Origin: Methylophilaceae bacterium
GTDB lineage: Bacteria; Pseudomonadota; Gammaproteobacteria; Burkholderiales; Methylophilaceae
NCBI GenBank assembly: GCA_018398995.1
Contig: CP073759.1
Coordinates: 1,938,311-2,002,310 of the forward strand
Direction: 5' to 3'
DNA: 64,000 nt
Shown here: in pieces, positions 36,542 through 45,454 of the stretch
How positions within the stretch are numbered: the stretch's first letter is position 1
Layout of the letters: each line of letters opens with the position of its first letter
The notes under the pieces: model-generated
Database searches by the model: none
What the model saw: the letters and a program-made list of their open reading frames with translations, nothing else
What the model was told of the DNA's origin: nothing
Made by a program: the position numbers and the translations under genes

Positions 36542-37090
36542 TTAGATTTTGCCGTCTAACCCCATTTGATAATATTTATGGGTGATTTTATCTTGATTCT
36601 CTAAAAGCCAATCAATACTTGGCTCGTTTGACATGGCTTTTTTAATGGCCAATGTAGTTGCTTTGCGATGAATGTCAAATAAGGCTTTGTGATCTAAATC
36701 TTTTTGACCAACCACGCCCGGGTTTAACCATACCGACACAATAATACCCAAATCATTGGCTTTTTCTTTTGGAATATAGCCTTCACGCACGGCATCTAAT
36801 ACACCATTGGCAATGGCGCCTTGTACAGTGCCCATTAAAATATTGGTATAAGCTGTGTCTTTAACCGTTACTTTACTCACCATTAATGTCGCTGGACGCA
36901 CTTGAATATCGGTGTTTAAGATAGCCAATACTTTTGAGTGGCCTTGTGATTGATTGGCTAGCTGATTGGCAAATGCCACCCCCATCGGTCCATCCATTTC
37001 TCCAATGGCAACTTCTGGCTCGGCCGCTGTATTTAATGGGCCGCCAGCAACCAATGCTTCGCCGACACGCATAATAATTCTTTCACTCAT
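36542..37090 (-). CDS. Formaldehyde-activating enzyme (Fae) paralogue lacking the active-site His
   Basis: A 182-residue Fae-family protein. True Fae joins formaldehyde and tetrahydromethanopterin in methylotrophs. Family marks: RVGEALVAGG at the start, DGPMGVAFANQL, PATLMVSKVTVKD, GTVQGAIANGVLDAV and GYIPKEKANDLGIIVSVWLNP. By hand alignment the catalytic histidine (His22 in the methylobacterial enzyme, VAHIDLIIG) falls on Glu24 here (AAEPEVAIG), so this is probably a Fae2/Fae3-type homologue with another or regulatory role. A strong AAGGAG site precedes the ATG. It is a monocistronic gene with its own terminator. Confidence 0.85.
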   Translation of the reverse strand: MSERIIMRVGEALVAGGPLNTAAEPEVAIGEMDGPMGVAFANQLANQSQGHSKVLAILNTDIQVRPATLMVSKVTVKDTAYTNILMGTVQGAIANGVLDAVREGYIPKEKANDLGIIVSVWLNPGVVGQKDLDHKALFDIHRKATTLAIKKAMSNEPSIDWLLENQDKITHKYYQMGLDGKI

Positions 37091-37130
37091 TGTATTCTCC
37101 TTAATGATTAATTGATAAAGATAGCTTCAA

Positions 37131-38315
37131 TTAATAAAGCTGTTGAATGCGTTGCGCTGCGTCAACACACTCGGCTAATGTCGCAACTAATGCCATGCGA
37201 ATAAAGCCTTTGCCAGGGTTAATACCATGGGCTTCTCTTGCTAAAAAACTACCGGGCAATACGGTGATATTAGCATCACGTTTGAGCTGAATTGCAACCG
37301 CAGTATCATCTTGATTTGTTTGTATCCAGAGGTAAAACGCAGCATCTGGCATTTCTACAGCAGACCATACCGTTTTAAGCATGGGGGCAATGGTTCTAAA
37401 CTTTTCTGAATAGAGACGACGATTCTCGATAACATGCGCCTCATCGTTCCAAGCAACAGCACTGGCTGCTTGTATAGACGGACTCATTGCGCAACCATGA
37501 TACGTTCTATAAAGCAAGAATTTCTCCATTATAGCAGAGTCGCCAGCCACGAAGCCTGAACGCATGCCAGGTACATTGGATCGTTTGGATAGTGAGGCAA
37601 ATACAACGAGGCGAGTATAGTCTCTTCCTAACTGTTTTGCCGCTTGGAGCGCACCAACTGGTGGATTTGATTCATCAAAGTAAATTTCTGAGTAGCACTC
37701 GTCTGCCGCAATTACAAACCCATACTGATCTGATAATTTGAATAGTTGTGCCCACTCTGCTAGGGACATCACTTTGCCAGATGGATTGCCAGGGGAGCAG
37801 ACATAAACCAACTGTGTGCGATTCAATACCGTAGCAGGTACTTTGCTAAAGTCCATTGCATGTTGCGTTTCTGGCAAGGTATTAATGAAATACGGCTCGG
37901 CACCTGCCAGAAAAGCGGCGCCTTCGTAAATTTGATAAAAGGGATTAGGACTAATAACCACTGGTTGTGATTTTGATGTGTCAATCACTGCCTGCGCCAA
38001 TGCAAATAAAGCTTCTCGGCTACCATTAACCGGTATGATTTCTTTATCAATATCAAGCGCAGGAATACCGTAACGTCGCGTTGCCCAATCTGCAATGGCT
38101 TGTCTTAATGCTACAGAACCTAGCGTTGTAGGATAGTTTGCCAAGCCTGCGATATTATCAATCAAACTTTTTTGGATAATATTGGGCGTTTGGTGTTTAG
38201 GCTCACCTATCGATAAGTCAACTGGGGTATATTCTGTATTTGGCGTTATATCCGCAAATAGATTTCTAAGGCGCTGAAATGGGTAAGGTTGTAGCAAATT
38301 TAAATTTTCGTTCAT
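37131..38315 (-). CDS. dapC: Succinyldiaminopimelate transaminase
   Basis: PLP class-I aminotransferase of 394 residues, most like the DapC enzymes that form N-succinyl-LL-diaminopimelate for lysine and peptidoglycan. Motifs: SIGEPKHQTP, the PLP-contact NGSREALFALAQ, SPGNPSGKVM, AADECYSEIY and the Schiff-base lysine in SLSKRSNVPGMRSGF. The last matches the DapC subgroup better than aspartate transaminases. ATG start. Only 14 bases separate it from the divergent DMT transporter start. Confidence 0.87.
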   Translation of the reverse strand: MNENLNLLQPYPFQRLRNLFADITPNTEYTPVDLSIGEPKHQTPNIIQKSLIDNIAGLANYPTTLGSVALRQAIADWATRRYGIPALDIDKEIIPVNGSREALFALAQAVIDTSKSQPVVISPNPFYQIYEGAAFLAGAEPYFINTLPETQHAMDFSKVPATVLNRTQLVYVCSPGNPSGKVMSLAEWAQLFKLSDQYGFVIAADECYSEIYFDESNPPVGALQAAKQLGRDYTRLVVFASLSKRSNVPGMRSGFVAGDSAIMEKFLLYRTYHGCAMSPSIQAASAVAWNDEAHVIENRRLYSEKFRTIAPMLKTVWSAVEMPDAAFYLWIQTNQDDTAVAIQLKRDANITVLPGSFLAREAHGINPGKGFIRMALVATLAECVDAAQRIQQLY

Positions 38316-38329
38316 AGATAGGTATTATA

Positions 38330-39220
38330 GTGAGCATCGGTCAGAATAAAAACTTTTTTGCATTATTTGGGTTGCTTTTTGGCGCAACGGTGTGGGGCAT
38401 TATTTGGTTTCCATATCGCTTATTAGATCAAGCAGGCATTTCAGGTATTACCGCTAGTTTTTATACCTACGGCATTGCAATGCTGATTGGATGCCTGGTT
38501 TTTAGCCGACATTGGCGCACGCTACGCCAGCAGCCAAAGAATATCATTTATTTGATTTTAGCCGCAGGCTGGACAAACTTAAGCTATGTATTGGCGATTA
38601 TTGACGGCGAAGTCATGCGCGTTATTTTACTTTTTTATTTATCGCCAGTTTGGACGTTATTATTGGCGCATTTTTGGCTAAAAGAACGCGCAGTTATTAA
38701 AGATATATTGGTCATCATTACTTCGTTGCTTGGCGCTTTTATTATGCTTTACGATCCGGCGAATTATCTGCCACTGCCTAGCAGTCAGTCTGATTGGTTG
38801 GCACTTTCTGCTGGCATGGGCTTTGCACTCACCAATGTCATTACACGCAAGTCGGTACATTTAAGTCTTATGGTTAAATCGTTTGCTGTATGGTTTGGGG
38901 TCACCCTCATTGCATTATTAGGCATTGCTTTATTTGAAGACATAACGACATTACCCGTGACGCTTAGTATGAATGACTGGTTGACGATATGGATTGTTGC
39001 GTTGGTGCTATTTGTCAGTACTCTGCTAGTGCAGTATGGGGTTACCCATGTTGCCGCGGCACGTGCAGCCGTCATTTTTTTGTTTGAGCTGGTCATTGCA
39101 GCCATTGCTGCTTATTTTTTGGCAGGGGAGACCATGACTTGGAATGCATGGCTAGGCGGCATATTGATTATCGTTGCTGCAACCGTTGCATCGTTCATTT
39201 CTGATGAAAACTGCGCTTAA
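38330..39220 (+). CDS. EamA/DMT-family transporter
   Basis: A 296-residue inner-membrane protein with ten predicted helices in two EamA repeats (about 10-140 and 155-290), typical of drug/metabolite exporters of the RhaT/YdcZ-type superfamily. Motif-like features are GATVWGIIWFPYRLL at the start and AAIAAYFLAGETMTWNAWLGG in the second repeat. The start is GTG with ATAGGTAT upstream. Substrate unknown, perhaps an amino acid or precursor given its dapC neighbour (weak inference). The stop abuts the stop of the convergent pilU-like gene with no gap. Confidence 0.85.
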   Translation: MSIGQNKNFFALFGLLFGATVWGIIWFPYRLLDQAGISGITASFYTYGIAMLIGCLVFSRHWRTLRQQPKNIIYLILAAGWTNLSYVLAIIDGEVMRVILLFYLSPVWTLLLAHFWLKERAVIKDILVIITSLLGAFIMLYDPANYLPLPSSQSDWLALSAGMGFALTNVITRKSVHLSLMVKSFAVWFGVTLIALLGIALFEDITTLPVTLSMNDWLTIWIVALVLFVSTLLVQYGVTHVAAARAAVIFLFELVIAAIAAYFLAGETMTWNAWLGGILIIVAATVASFISDENCA

Positions 39221-40315
39221 TTAGATACTAAAACTACCCAGCTCTCTTTCTGCATTAAAACGAATTTTAAGTGATAAATCATTTCTAGAATCGGCATGTA
39301 TTAATGCCTTGTTTTCATCGATTTGGCTATCCATAAAAAGGGTGTACAAGGCTTGATCAAAGGTTTGCATGCCAACGTCATTACTATCAGCCATGATTTC
39401 TTTTATTTCAGATAAATTTTGCTGTTTAATGAGTTCAGAAATATAAGGCGTATTGATTAATATCTCAAAAGCGGCAACACGTTTTTTTTGTTTACCCGGA
39501 ATTAACCGTTGCGAAACAACCGCAGCTAAGTTGAGTGAAAGATTAAGTAACAAACCATTTTTTGACTCTGGAGGGAAAAATGAAATAATCCGCTCCAATG
39601 CTTGGTTAGCATTATTGGCATGTAAGGTAGCCAAGCATAAATGACCAGTTTCCGCATAGGCCAAGGCTTGTTGCATGGCATCTATATCACGAATTTCACC
39701 TATTAAAATCACATTTGGCGCTTGGCGCATTGCATTTTTGAGCGCGCTGTTAAAAGATAAAGTGTCAATGCCTACCTCGCGTTGATCAACAATGGATTTT
39801 TTGTGTTGATAAACAAACTCAATGGGATCTTCGATAGTGACGATATGACCATTAGCATAGGTGTTGCGATAATCAATCATCGAGGCAAGGGTGGTAGACT
39901 TTCCTGAATCCGTTGATCCAACCACTAATATAAGCCCACGTTTACGCATCACAAAATCGCCTAAAATACTAGGTAAGCCTAGCGATTCAAAGTTTGGAAT
40001 TTCTGTTTTGATATGACGAATAACCATGCCAACTTCACCGCGTTGCAAAAACACATTAACGCGAAAGCGACCAACATTTTTTTTGCTGAGTGCAAAGTTA
40101 GACTCTAAGTTCACTTCGAATTCTTTGATTTGTTGTGGACTCATTAAGCCATAGGCAACTTCTTTAATCACACCTGGGGTAAGCGCTTGTGTATTAACAG
40201 GTACAAAATCACCTTCAATACTCATATGAACAGCAGCGCCTGTACTAAAAAATAAATCAGAACCGTTTTTTTCTACCATAAGTTCTAAAACTGGCGTGAT
40301 GTCAAAGCTTGCCAT
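39221..40315 (-). CDS. pilU: PilT/PilU-type twitching motility ATPase
   Basis: Hexameric retraction ATPase of type IV pili, 364 residues. It has an N-terminal PAS-like domain, Walker A GSTDSGKST, the Asp box VTIEDPIEFVYQHKKS, Walker B ILIGEIRD and the His box GHLCLATLHANNANQALERI. Features such as IDYRN and the SIVDQREVG stretch favour PilU over PilT. No other pilus genes are nearby, although pilT and pilU are usually adjacent. ATG start. Confidence 0.87.
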   Translation of the reverse strand: MASFDITPVLELMVEKNGSDLFFSTGAAVHMSIEGDFVPVNTQALTPGVIKEVAYGLMSPQQIKEFEVNLESNFALSKKNVGRFRVNVFLQRGEVGMVIRHIKTEIPNFESLGLPSILGDFVMRKRGLILVVGSTDSGKSTTLASMIDYRNTYANGHIVTIEDPIEFVYQHKKSIVDQREVGIDTLSFNSALKNAMRQAPNVILIGEIRDIDAMQQALAYAETGHLCLATLHANNANQALERIISFFPPESKNGLLLNLSLNLAAVVSQRLIPGKQKKRVAAFEILINTPYISELIKQQNLSEIKEIMADSNDVGMQTFDQALYTLFMDSQIDENKALIHADSRNDLSLKIRFNAERELGSFSI

Positions 40316-40395
40316 TACATTTCCTATAAAGATAAATTGATGAATGATTGATTGGAAGCGACTTTATCACAATCGTCTGATGAATAATCAACTTG

Positions 40396-42303
40396 TTAAG
40401 GCAATTTTTCACACTCTTTTTGCCAAATTGCATGGTATTGCGCTTCTAAGGTTGCTGCAAATTGTCTTGCATTAAATAAATCGGCGCTGTTTAAACTTTG
40501 TTTTATATTGTTTTTGATGACCGTTAATGCATCAGGGTTTTGCGCAAAATGAAGTGCTTTTTCTTCATAAGCGGATAATGTTTCACAAATCAACATGGGT
40601 AGCCCAATATGATTCAATAAGCTGGCGGCTACGCTGGCAGCAAAAGTATGTCCTTTGCAGGTCAATAGTGGCAAGCCAACAGATAGTGCATCGCTGGCGG
40701 TCGTATGGGCGTTATAGGGTTGCGTATCAAGAAATAGATCAGCATGTTGTTGCCTTTCTATATGCAGCTCTGAAGTAATTCTGGGTGCAAAAATAAGTCT
40801 GCTTTTTTGAATGCCAGCAAGCTCTGCCTCTTTTTCTAAATTTGCTTTTGCCCAGCGGTTGCAATCGAGTAACCAAAGAACACTGTTGGGTACTTGTTTT
40901 AATAATCGCATCCAAATAGCAAATATATCGGGTGTGATTTTGAACGTTTGGTTAAAACAGCAAAATACAAAACTATCTTTTGGTAATGCATGGTCTGTTT
41001 TTAGGCTTATTTCGCGATAGCTACGTTGATTATTGGGTTGATAGCACGGTAAATAGAGCAACTGTTCGCTGAAGTCAGCTTGATTGGGAGCAATTATTTT
41101 GTCGGCTAATAAGTAATCAAATAAAGCATCGTTGGAATCAAACTCACCCATGGTGCCCGGGAAGCCTAACCAGTTAATCTGAATAGCTGCAGGTTTTAAT
41201 GCTGCAATCGCTGTACGGCTGCTTTGGGTGTAACCTGTTAGATCGACTAGTATATCAATCCCATCCTGATGAATCTTGGTGGCGGCTTCTATATCATTTA
41301 ATGCACGAATATCAATAAAGTAATCAAAAGCATGCATTAATCGTTTACGTATATCCGTTTTATCTTCAGCGCCATATGAGTAGGCATAAATTTCAAATTG
41401 TGAGCGATTGTGGTGCTCGATCAGCTCAGTTATTAAAAAAGCGAGTGGGTGTAAGCGAAAATCAGCTGATAAATAGCCAATTTTTAATTTAGTTTTAGCT
41501 TGCTTGTTATTAACAAATCCCAACTGATCGCGCAGGGCACGTAGTTGTTTAAACTGTTGTGCGATATAGTGATTTGCACATTGCTTTTGTTCTTGTGCTG
41601 TTGTGCCAGGCATGGCGAGAAAGGCAAAGGGGGCAATCGCTGCGTTAGGCGTTGTTCGCACAATTTGACGCATCGTTTCAATCTGCTGATGAAGATTATT
41701 TTTCCCTTCGCCACGCCAATCACAAATATGCTGTTTCTGATGAATTAAGTGCGCAAGCGAGTGGTGCATATTACTGCTAATGGCAATTGCTTTTTCATAA
41801 TTAGCAATAGCCAGATCAATCCGGCCGAGTTCACGTTGCACATTACCTAAATTGTTATAGACATCGGCATCGTTTGGATTGGCGCGTATAGATTGTGTAA
41901 AGCTTACAACAGCAGCTTCAAGTTTGCCTAAATTACGCTGTGCATTGCCTAGGTTATATAAATAAATGGCATGGTTTGGTTGATAGCTTAATGCCTCTAA
42001 AAAACAAGCTTCTGCAAGATGGTCGTGACCTTGGTTTGCAGCTTGATTACCCAATCCTTGCAATGCAAAGCACAGTGCGTTTGCTACTTCAGGGCTTTTA
42101 TTCTGTGCCAATAACGATCTAAAGTGTGTGGCCGCTTGTTGAAACTGTTGTAACTTCATGCAAAGATTGCCACAGGCAATGAGCAGGCTTGTTTCGTTTG
42201 GATATTGTGATAACGCTTGGTGAAAGTAATCTAAAGCAAGATTATCATTACCGTTAGATTGCGCCATTTGTGCGTCTTTTATTAATTGATTTACATCGAC
42301 CAT
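40396..42303 (-). CDS. TPR-containing GT41 (O-GlcNAc transferase/SPINDLY-type) glycosyltransferase
   Basis: A 635-residue protein. Residues 1-200 are about six tetratricopeptide repeats (for example NAQRNLGKLEAAVVSFTQS and NNLGNVQRELGRIDLA). Residues about 265-620 are a GT-B fold of family GT41: KIGYLSADFRLHP, DILVDLTGYT, NWLGFPGTMG, FCCFNQTFKITP and DTQPYNAHTTASDAL. Such bacterial enzymes glycosylate proteins or act in polysaccharide pathways, and the acceptor is unknown. It begins 14 bases after mnmC on the same strand. Confidence 0.85.
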   Translation of the reverse strand: MVDVNQLIKDAQMAQSNGNDNLALDYFHQALSQYPNETSLLIACGNLCMKLQQFQQAATHFRSLLAQNKSPEVANALCFALQGLGNQAANQGHDHLAEACFLEALSYQPNHAIYLYNLGNAQRNLGKLEAAVVSFTQSIRANPNDADVYNNLGNVQRELGRIDLAIANYEKAIAISSNMHHSLAHLIHQKQHICDWRGEGKNNLHQQIETMRQIVRTTPNAAIAPFAFLAMPGTTAQEQKQCANHYIAQQFKQLRALRDQLGFVNNKQAKTKLKIGYLSADFRLHPLAFLITELIEHHNRSQFEIYAYSYGAEDKTDIRKRLMHAFDYFIDIRALNDIEAATKIHQDGIDILVDLTGYTQSSRTAIAALKPAAIQINWLGFPGTMGEFDSNDALFDYLLADKIIAPNQADFSEQLLYLPCYQPNNQRSYREISLKTDHALPKDSFVFCCFNQTFKITPDIFAIWMRLLKQVPNSVLWLLDCNRWAKANLEKEAELAGIQKSRLIFAPRITSELHIERQQHADLFLDTQPYNAHTTASDALSVGLPLLTCKGHTFAASVAASLLNHIGLPMLICETLSAYEEKALHFAQNPDALTVIKNNIKQSLNSADLFNARQFAATLEAQYHAIWQKECEKLP

Positions 42304-42317
42304 CAGCTTATTTTAAT

Positions 42318-43535
42318 CTAAAAATCATACAAGTTTTGTGCAATCTGTTTTAAACCCATCTCTTTTAATAAAAAACGGCTAGGGTTTAATTTTGTTGCGA
42401 TAGAGGGTGCAATGACAAGCGACTTATTGGTGATTAGATTGGCAATTAGCTCGCCACACAATGGCGCTGTAATCATGCCTTTTGAGCCATGACCTGCATT
42501 CACATATAAGCCTGTCAGCCATGGTAAATTACTTGGGCTATCACTATAGCGCGGAGGGGCTGCTTTTAATGCTTGTTCATCAATTAATTGACCCGCTAAT
42601 GGCAAATAATCGCGCGTGGCACTGCGCCATGCCACGCGACCGGTGACTTCGCATGCATGGATGCTATTAAAAATGGCTGGTGAGATAGCCTTTAATGCCT
42701 GTAAATTGGCCTCGGTATCTTGTGCACAAAGCGCTCCATTCATATCATTGGGCGCATAGCTAGTCCCAATAGAATGTATGCCTTTGATGGACGGGCTTAG
42801 ATAATGGTCGCTACAAATAACAGATTTCATGGCTTGCGTGGTGGCATTTTCTTTAAAGAAATTGACCTGCCCCCTTACTGGAGTCACTGGCAGGTGCTGA
42901 CATGGCGCAAATTGCAGTATCGCGTTGGCATTGCAGAGAACAACAATATCAGCGGCTAACTGTTGTTTGTTAGCTAAGCGAATTTGCCAATCTGTACTTT
43001 GCTGATGAATGGAGCTGACTGTAGTAGATAATTGGCATTTGATTAAATCTGACTGTATTAAAGATTGGCAGAAAAGTTGCGGGTTTACCCAGCCAGATTC
43101 AGGCAAATACAGACCGCCGCTGAGTAATGCTATATTGGCTTTTTCACTGGCTTCATCAATAGATAAGTGTTGAAAGGCCAGGTGTGCATCTTTGTTATCT
43201 AATAATTTGGAATGTTTTGTCTGTTCGCGTTCATTAAATCCAAGCTGAATCTGACCACATAATGCAAATAACGATTCGCAATAGGGTAGTTGTTTAAGCA
43301 AATCTACGGTGAATGAAAAACCATAACTGGCAAGTATGCTCAGTGCATCTGACACAGTGTTCAATTTGGGATAAAGCATGGCAACGGGATTGCCAGATGC
43401 TTCTTGCGCGACAGCATCATGACGTTCAATAAGAGTCACTTTGATGCCATATTTTGCCAAAGCATAGGCCGTGCTGCAGCCAGCTATGCCTGCACCGATA
43501 ATCACGGCAGTCAAGGGATTATGACTATTTTTCAT
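42318..43535 (-). CDS. mnmC: FAD-dependent oxidoreductase domain of MnmC (tRNA cmnm5U34), stand-alone
   Basis: Catalyses the oxidative cmnm5-to-nm5 step on wobble uridine 34. A 405-residue DAO-fold protein: FAD-binding IIGAGIAGCSTAYAL, GNPVAMLYPKL, VTPVRGQVN, RSATRDYLPLAG and VNAGHGSKGMITAPLCGE, the last three typical of MnmC. The E. coli protein is ~668 residues with an N-terminal methyltransferase (MnmD). That domain is absent here, so the methyltransferase must be encoded elsewhere or missing. ATG start. Confidence 0.87.
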   Translation of the reverse strand: MKNSHNPLTAVIIGAGIAGCSTAYALAKYGIKVTLIERHDAVAQEASGNPVAMLYPKLNTVSDALSILASYGFSFTVDLLKQLPYCESLFALCGQIQLGFNEREQTKHSKLLDNKDAHLAFQHLSIDEASEKANIALLSGGLYLPESGWVNPQLFCQSLIQSDLIKCQLSTTVSSIHQQSTDWQIRLANKQQLAADIVVLCNANAILQFAPCQHLPVTPVRGQVNFFKENATTQAMKSVICSDHYLSPSIKGIHSIGTSYAPNDMNGALCAQDTEANLQALKAISPAIFNSIHACEVTGRVAWRSATRDYLPLAGQLIDEQALKAAPPRYSDSPSNLPWLTGLYVNAGHGSKGMITAPLCGELIANLITNKSLVIAPSIATKLNPSRFLLKEMGLKQIAQNLYDF

Positions 43536-43590
43536 GGCTGATAATTGAAAGAATCGTTAAATAATAGTTAGAGTTTGTATGATTTAGACT

Positions 43591-43618
43591 TGGTATACCA
43601 GTATACTTATCGGTATAC
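43591..43618 (+). promoter_or_regulatory. Palindromic GTATAC cluster upstream of PQQ dehydrogenase gene
   Basis: Three GTATAC hexamers (43593, 43601, 43613) occur in 28 bases. The first is the centre of a perfect 10-bp palindrome TGGTATACCA at 43591-43600. This fits the T-N-GT-N-N-AC-N-A pattern of GntR/FCD-type operators (family knowledge). It lies 33-60 bases before the ATG of the PQQ gene and may control it or the divergent mnmC. Confidence 0.5.
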
Positions 43619-43650
43619 TTTTTGTGTTATCGTTAATTGGAAATGACATT

Positions 43651-45453
43651 ATGAAACGCATTTTACCTCTTTCATCCACTTTAGTTGCTTTGGTCCTTGT
43701 GAGTTTGCTTGGCAGCTTAATGGCATGCAATCGCACCGATAATCAAGCTACAGATCAATCAGAAAATTGGCCTAGCTTTGGTAACGATTTCACTAGCCAG
43801 CGCTTTTCTAACGCAAACCAAATTAATATCGATAATGTTAAAAACCTAACGCTAGCATGGCAACATCATAGCGGTGTTATTGCTAGTTATCAAACTACAC
43901 CGATTGTACAAAATGGCGTGATGTATTTTTCTTTACCGTTTAATCATGTCGTAGCGGTGAATGCGGCGACGGGTGATGAGCTTTGGCGCTATGAACATAA
44001 GATGCGTGAAGATTGGAAGATGTGTTGTGGCCCCCAAAACAGAGGGGTCGCCGTTAATAATGGCAAAGTGTATATAGGCACAGTTGATGCACGTTTAATA
44101 GCGTTGGATGCGAAAAATGGTGAAAAGTTGTGGGATATTGATGTGGTTGATTCGGCCATTAGTCGAGAAGGGCAAGAAACCTTAAGCGAAGATGATCCAA
44201 ATAAAGCACGCAAAGTAACAGGCGGAACAGGCATTGGCATTGGTATGGCGCCCGTTGTTTATAAAGATAAAGTGATGATTGGCATTACTGGCGTTGGTTA
44301 TGGTTTGCATATTGACAACCCAATCGCAGATGCTCCGTTAGGTGCGGTAATTGGTGTGACAGGCCGTTATGGACGTCCCGGTTTTTTAGCGGCATTTGAT
44401 GCTAATGACGGCTCACGTGTTTGGCAATTTGACACTATTCCAACCCAAGGTTGGGAAGGTAACTTTACCGTCACAACAGCTGATGGTATTCGCCTAGATC
44501 GCGATATTGCAGGGGAAAAGGCGGCAATGTCTAATTATCCAGATGCTGCTAGTTTAGGTGGTGGTTCTGCGTGGAGCACCCCAGCCATTGATACCAAAAA
44601 CGATATCCTATACTTTGGCACTGGCAATCCATCACCACAAATGAACGATGTTTCACGTCCTGGTGATAATTTATATACGGTGTCGTTGGTGGCTTTAGAT
44701 GCTAATACGGGCGAATTGAAATGGTTTTATCAGCAAGTGCCGCATGATTTATGGGGCTACGATTTAGCCAGTCCGCCAGTGTTGTTTGATTACACCAATG
44801 CAGCGGGTAAAACTATTGCTGCGGTTGGACAAGCGAGTAAAACAGGCTGGTTTTATATCCATAACCGTTTAACGGGCGAACTTCTTAAAAAGTCTGATGC
44901 CTTTGTGCCACAAAAAAATATGTTTGCCAAAGCGACATTTGAAGGTGAGGTGTTATATCCAGGCATTTTGGGGGGCTCTAACTGGTCGCCTGTGAGTCTT
45001 GATCAACGTAAGCAGCTTGTATTTGTGTCAGGTATTCATACGCCAATTAAATACACTTTACACGAAACTGCTGCCACGGAAACAACACCAGCGCTGCGAT
45101 ATACATCCAGTGAACCAACCAATGACCCTAGTTGGGGTTTATTATCAGCAGTAGACTTACAAACAGGCAAAATAGCATGGCAACATAAGACCGAACAACC
45201 GCTGGTTGGCGGCACCTTAGCTACGGCTGGTGGCTTGGTGTTTATGGGCGAGGGCAATGGCAACTTTAACGCATATAACAGCCAAACAGGCGAACTGTTA
45301 TGGCAAACCAAATCCGAATTTGGTGTTAATGCGCCGCCTATCTCTTATATGGTTGATGGCGTACAATATATTGCAGTGGCTAGTGGTGGTAATTGGATTA
45401 TGGGCTACAAGCAGGGCGATGCCATGCTGGTTTATAAACTCAACGATCAATAA
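43651..45453 (+). CDS. PQQ-dependent dehydrogenase-like lipoprotein with altered active site
   Basis: A 600-residue eight-bladed quinoprotein. It has a signal with lipobox LMAC (Cys26) and several W-motif repeats (for example AATGDELWRYE, AKNGEKLWDID, SQTGELLWQT). A vicinal Cys125-Cys126 pair sits where methanol/ethanol dehydrogenases hold PQQ, along with GNPSP and GGSNWSP. By hand alignment the metal-ligand Glu is Arg239 (GRYGRPG) and the catalytic Asp is Gly369 (HDLWGYD), with Asp371 two residues on kept. It may therefore be a divergent dehydrogenase or a PQQ-binding scaffold. ATG after TTGGAAATG. The earlier GTG 43624 is less likely. Convergent with mqo, 1 base apart. Confidence 0.85.
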   Translation: MKRILPLSSTLVALVLVSLLGSLMACNRTDNQATDQSENWPSFGNDFTSQRFSNANQINIDNVKNLTLAWQHHSGVIASYQTTPIVQNGVMYFSLPFNHVVAVNAATGDELWRYEHKMREDWKMCCGPQNRGVAVNNGKVYIGTVDARLIALDAKNGEKLWDIDVVDSAISREGQETLSEDDPNKARKVTGGTGIGIGMAPVVYKDKVMIGITGVGYGLHIDNPIADAPLGAVIGVTGRYGRPGFLAAFDANDGSRVWQFDTIPTQGWEGNFTVTTADGIRLDRDIAGEKAAMSNYPDAASLGGGSAWSTPAIDTKNDILYFGTGNPSPQMNDVSRPGDNLYTVSLVALDANTGELKWFYQQVPHDLWGYDLASPPVLFDYTNAAGKTIAAVGQASKTGWFYIHNRLTGELLKKSDAFVPQKNMFAKATFEGEVLYPGILGGSNWSPVSLDQRKQLVFVSGIHTPIKYTLHETAATETTPALRYTSSEPTNDPSWGLLSAVDLQTGKIAWQHKTEQPLVGGTLATAGGLVFMGEGNGNFNAYNSQTGELLWQTKSEFGVNAPPISYMVDGVQYIAVASGGNWIMGYKQGDAMLVYKLNDQ

Positions 45454-45454
45454 T

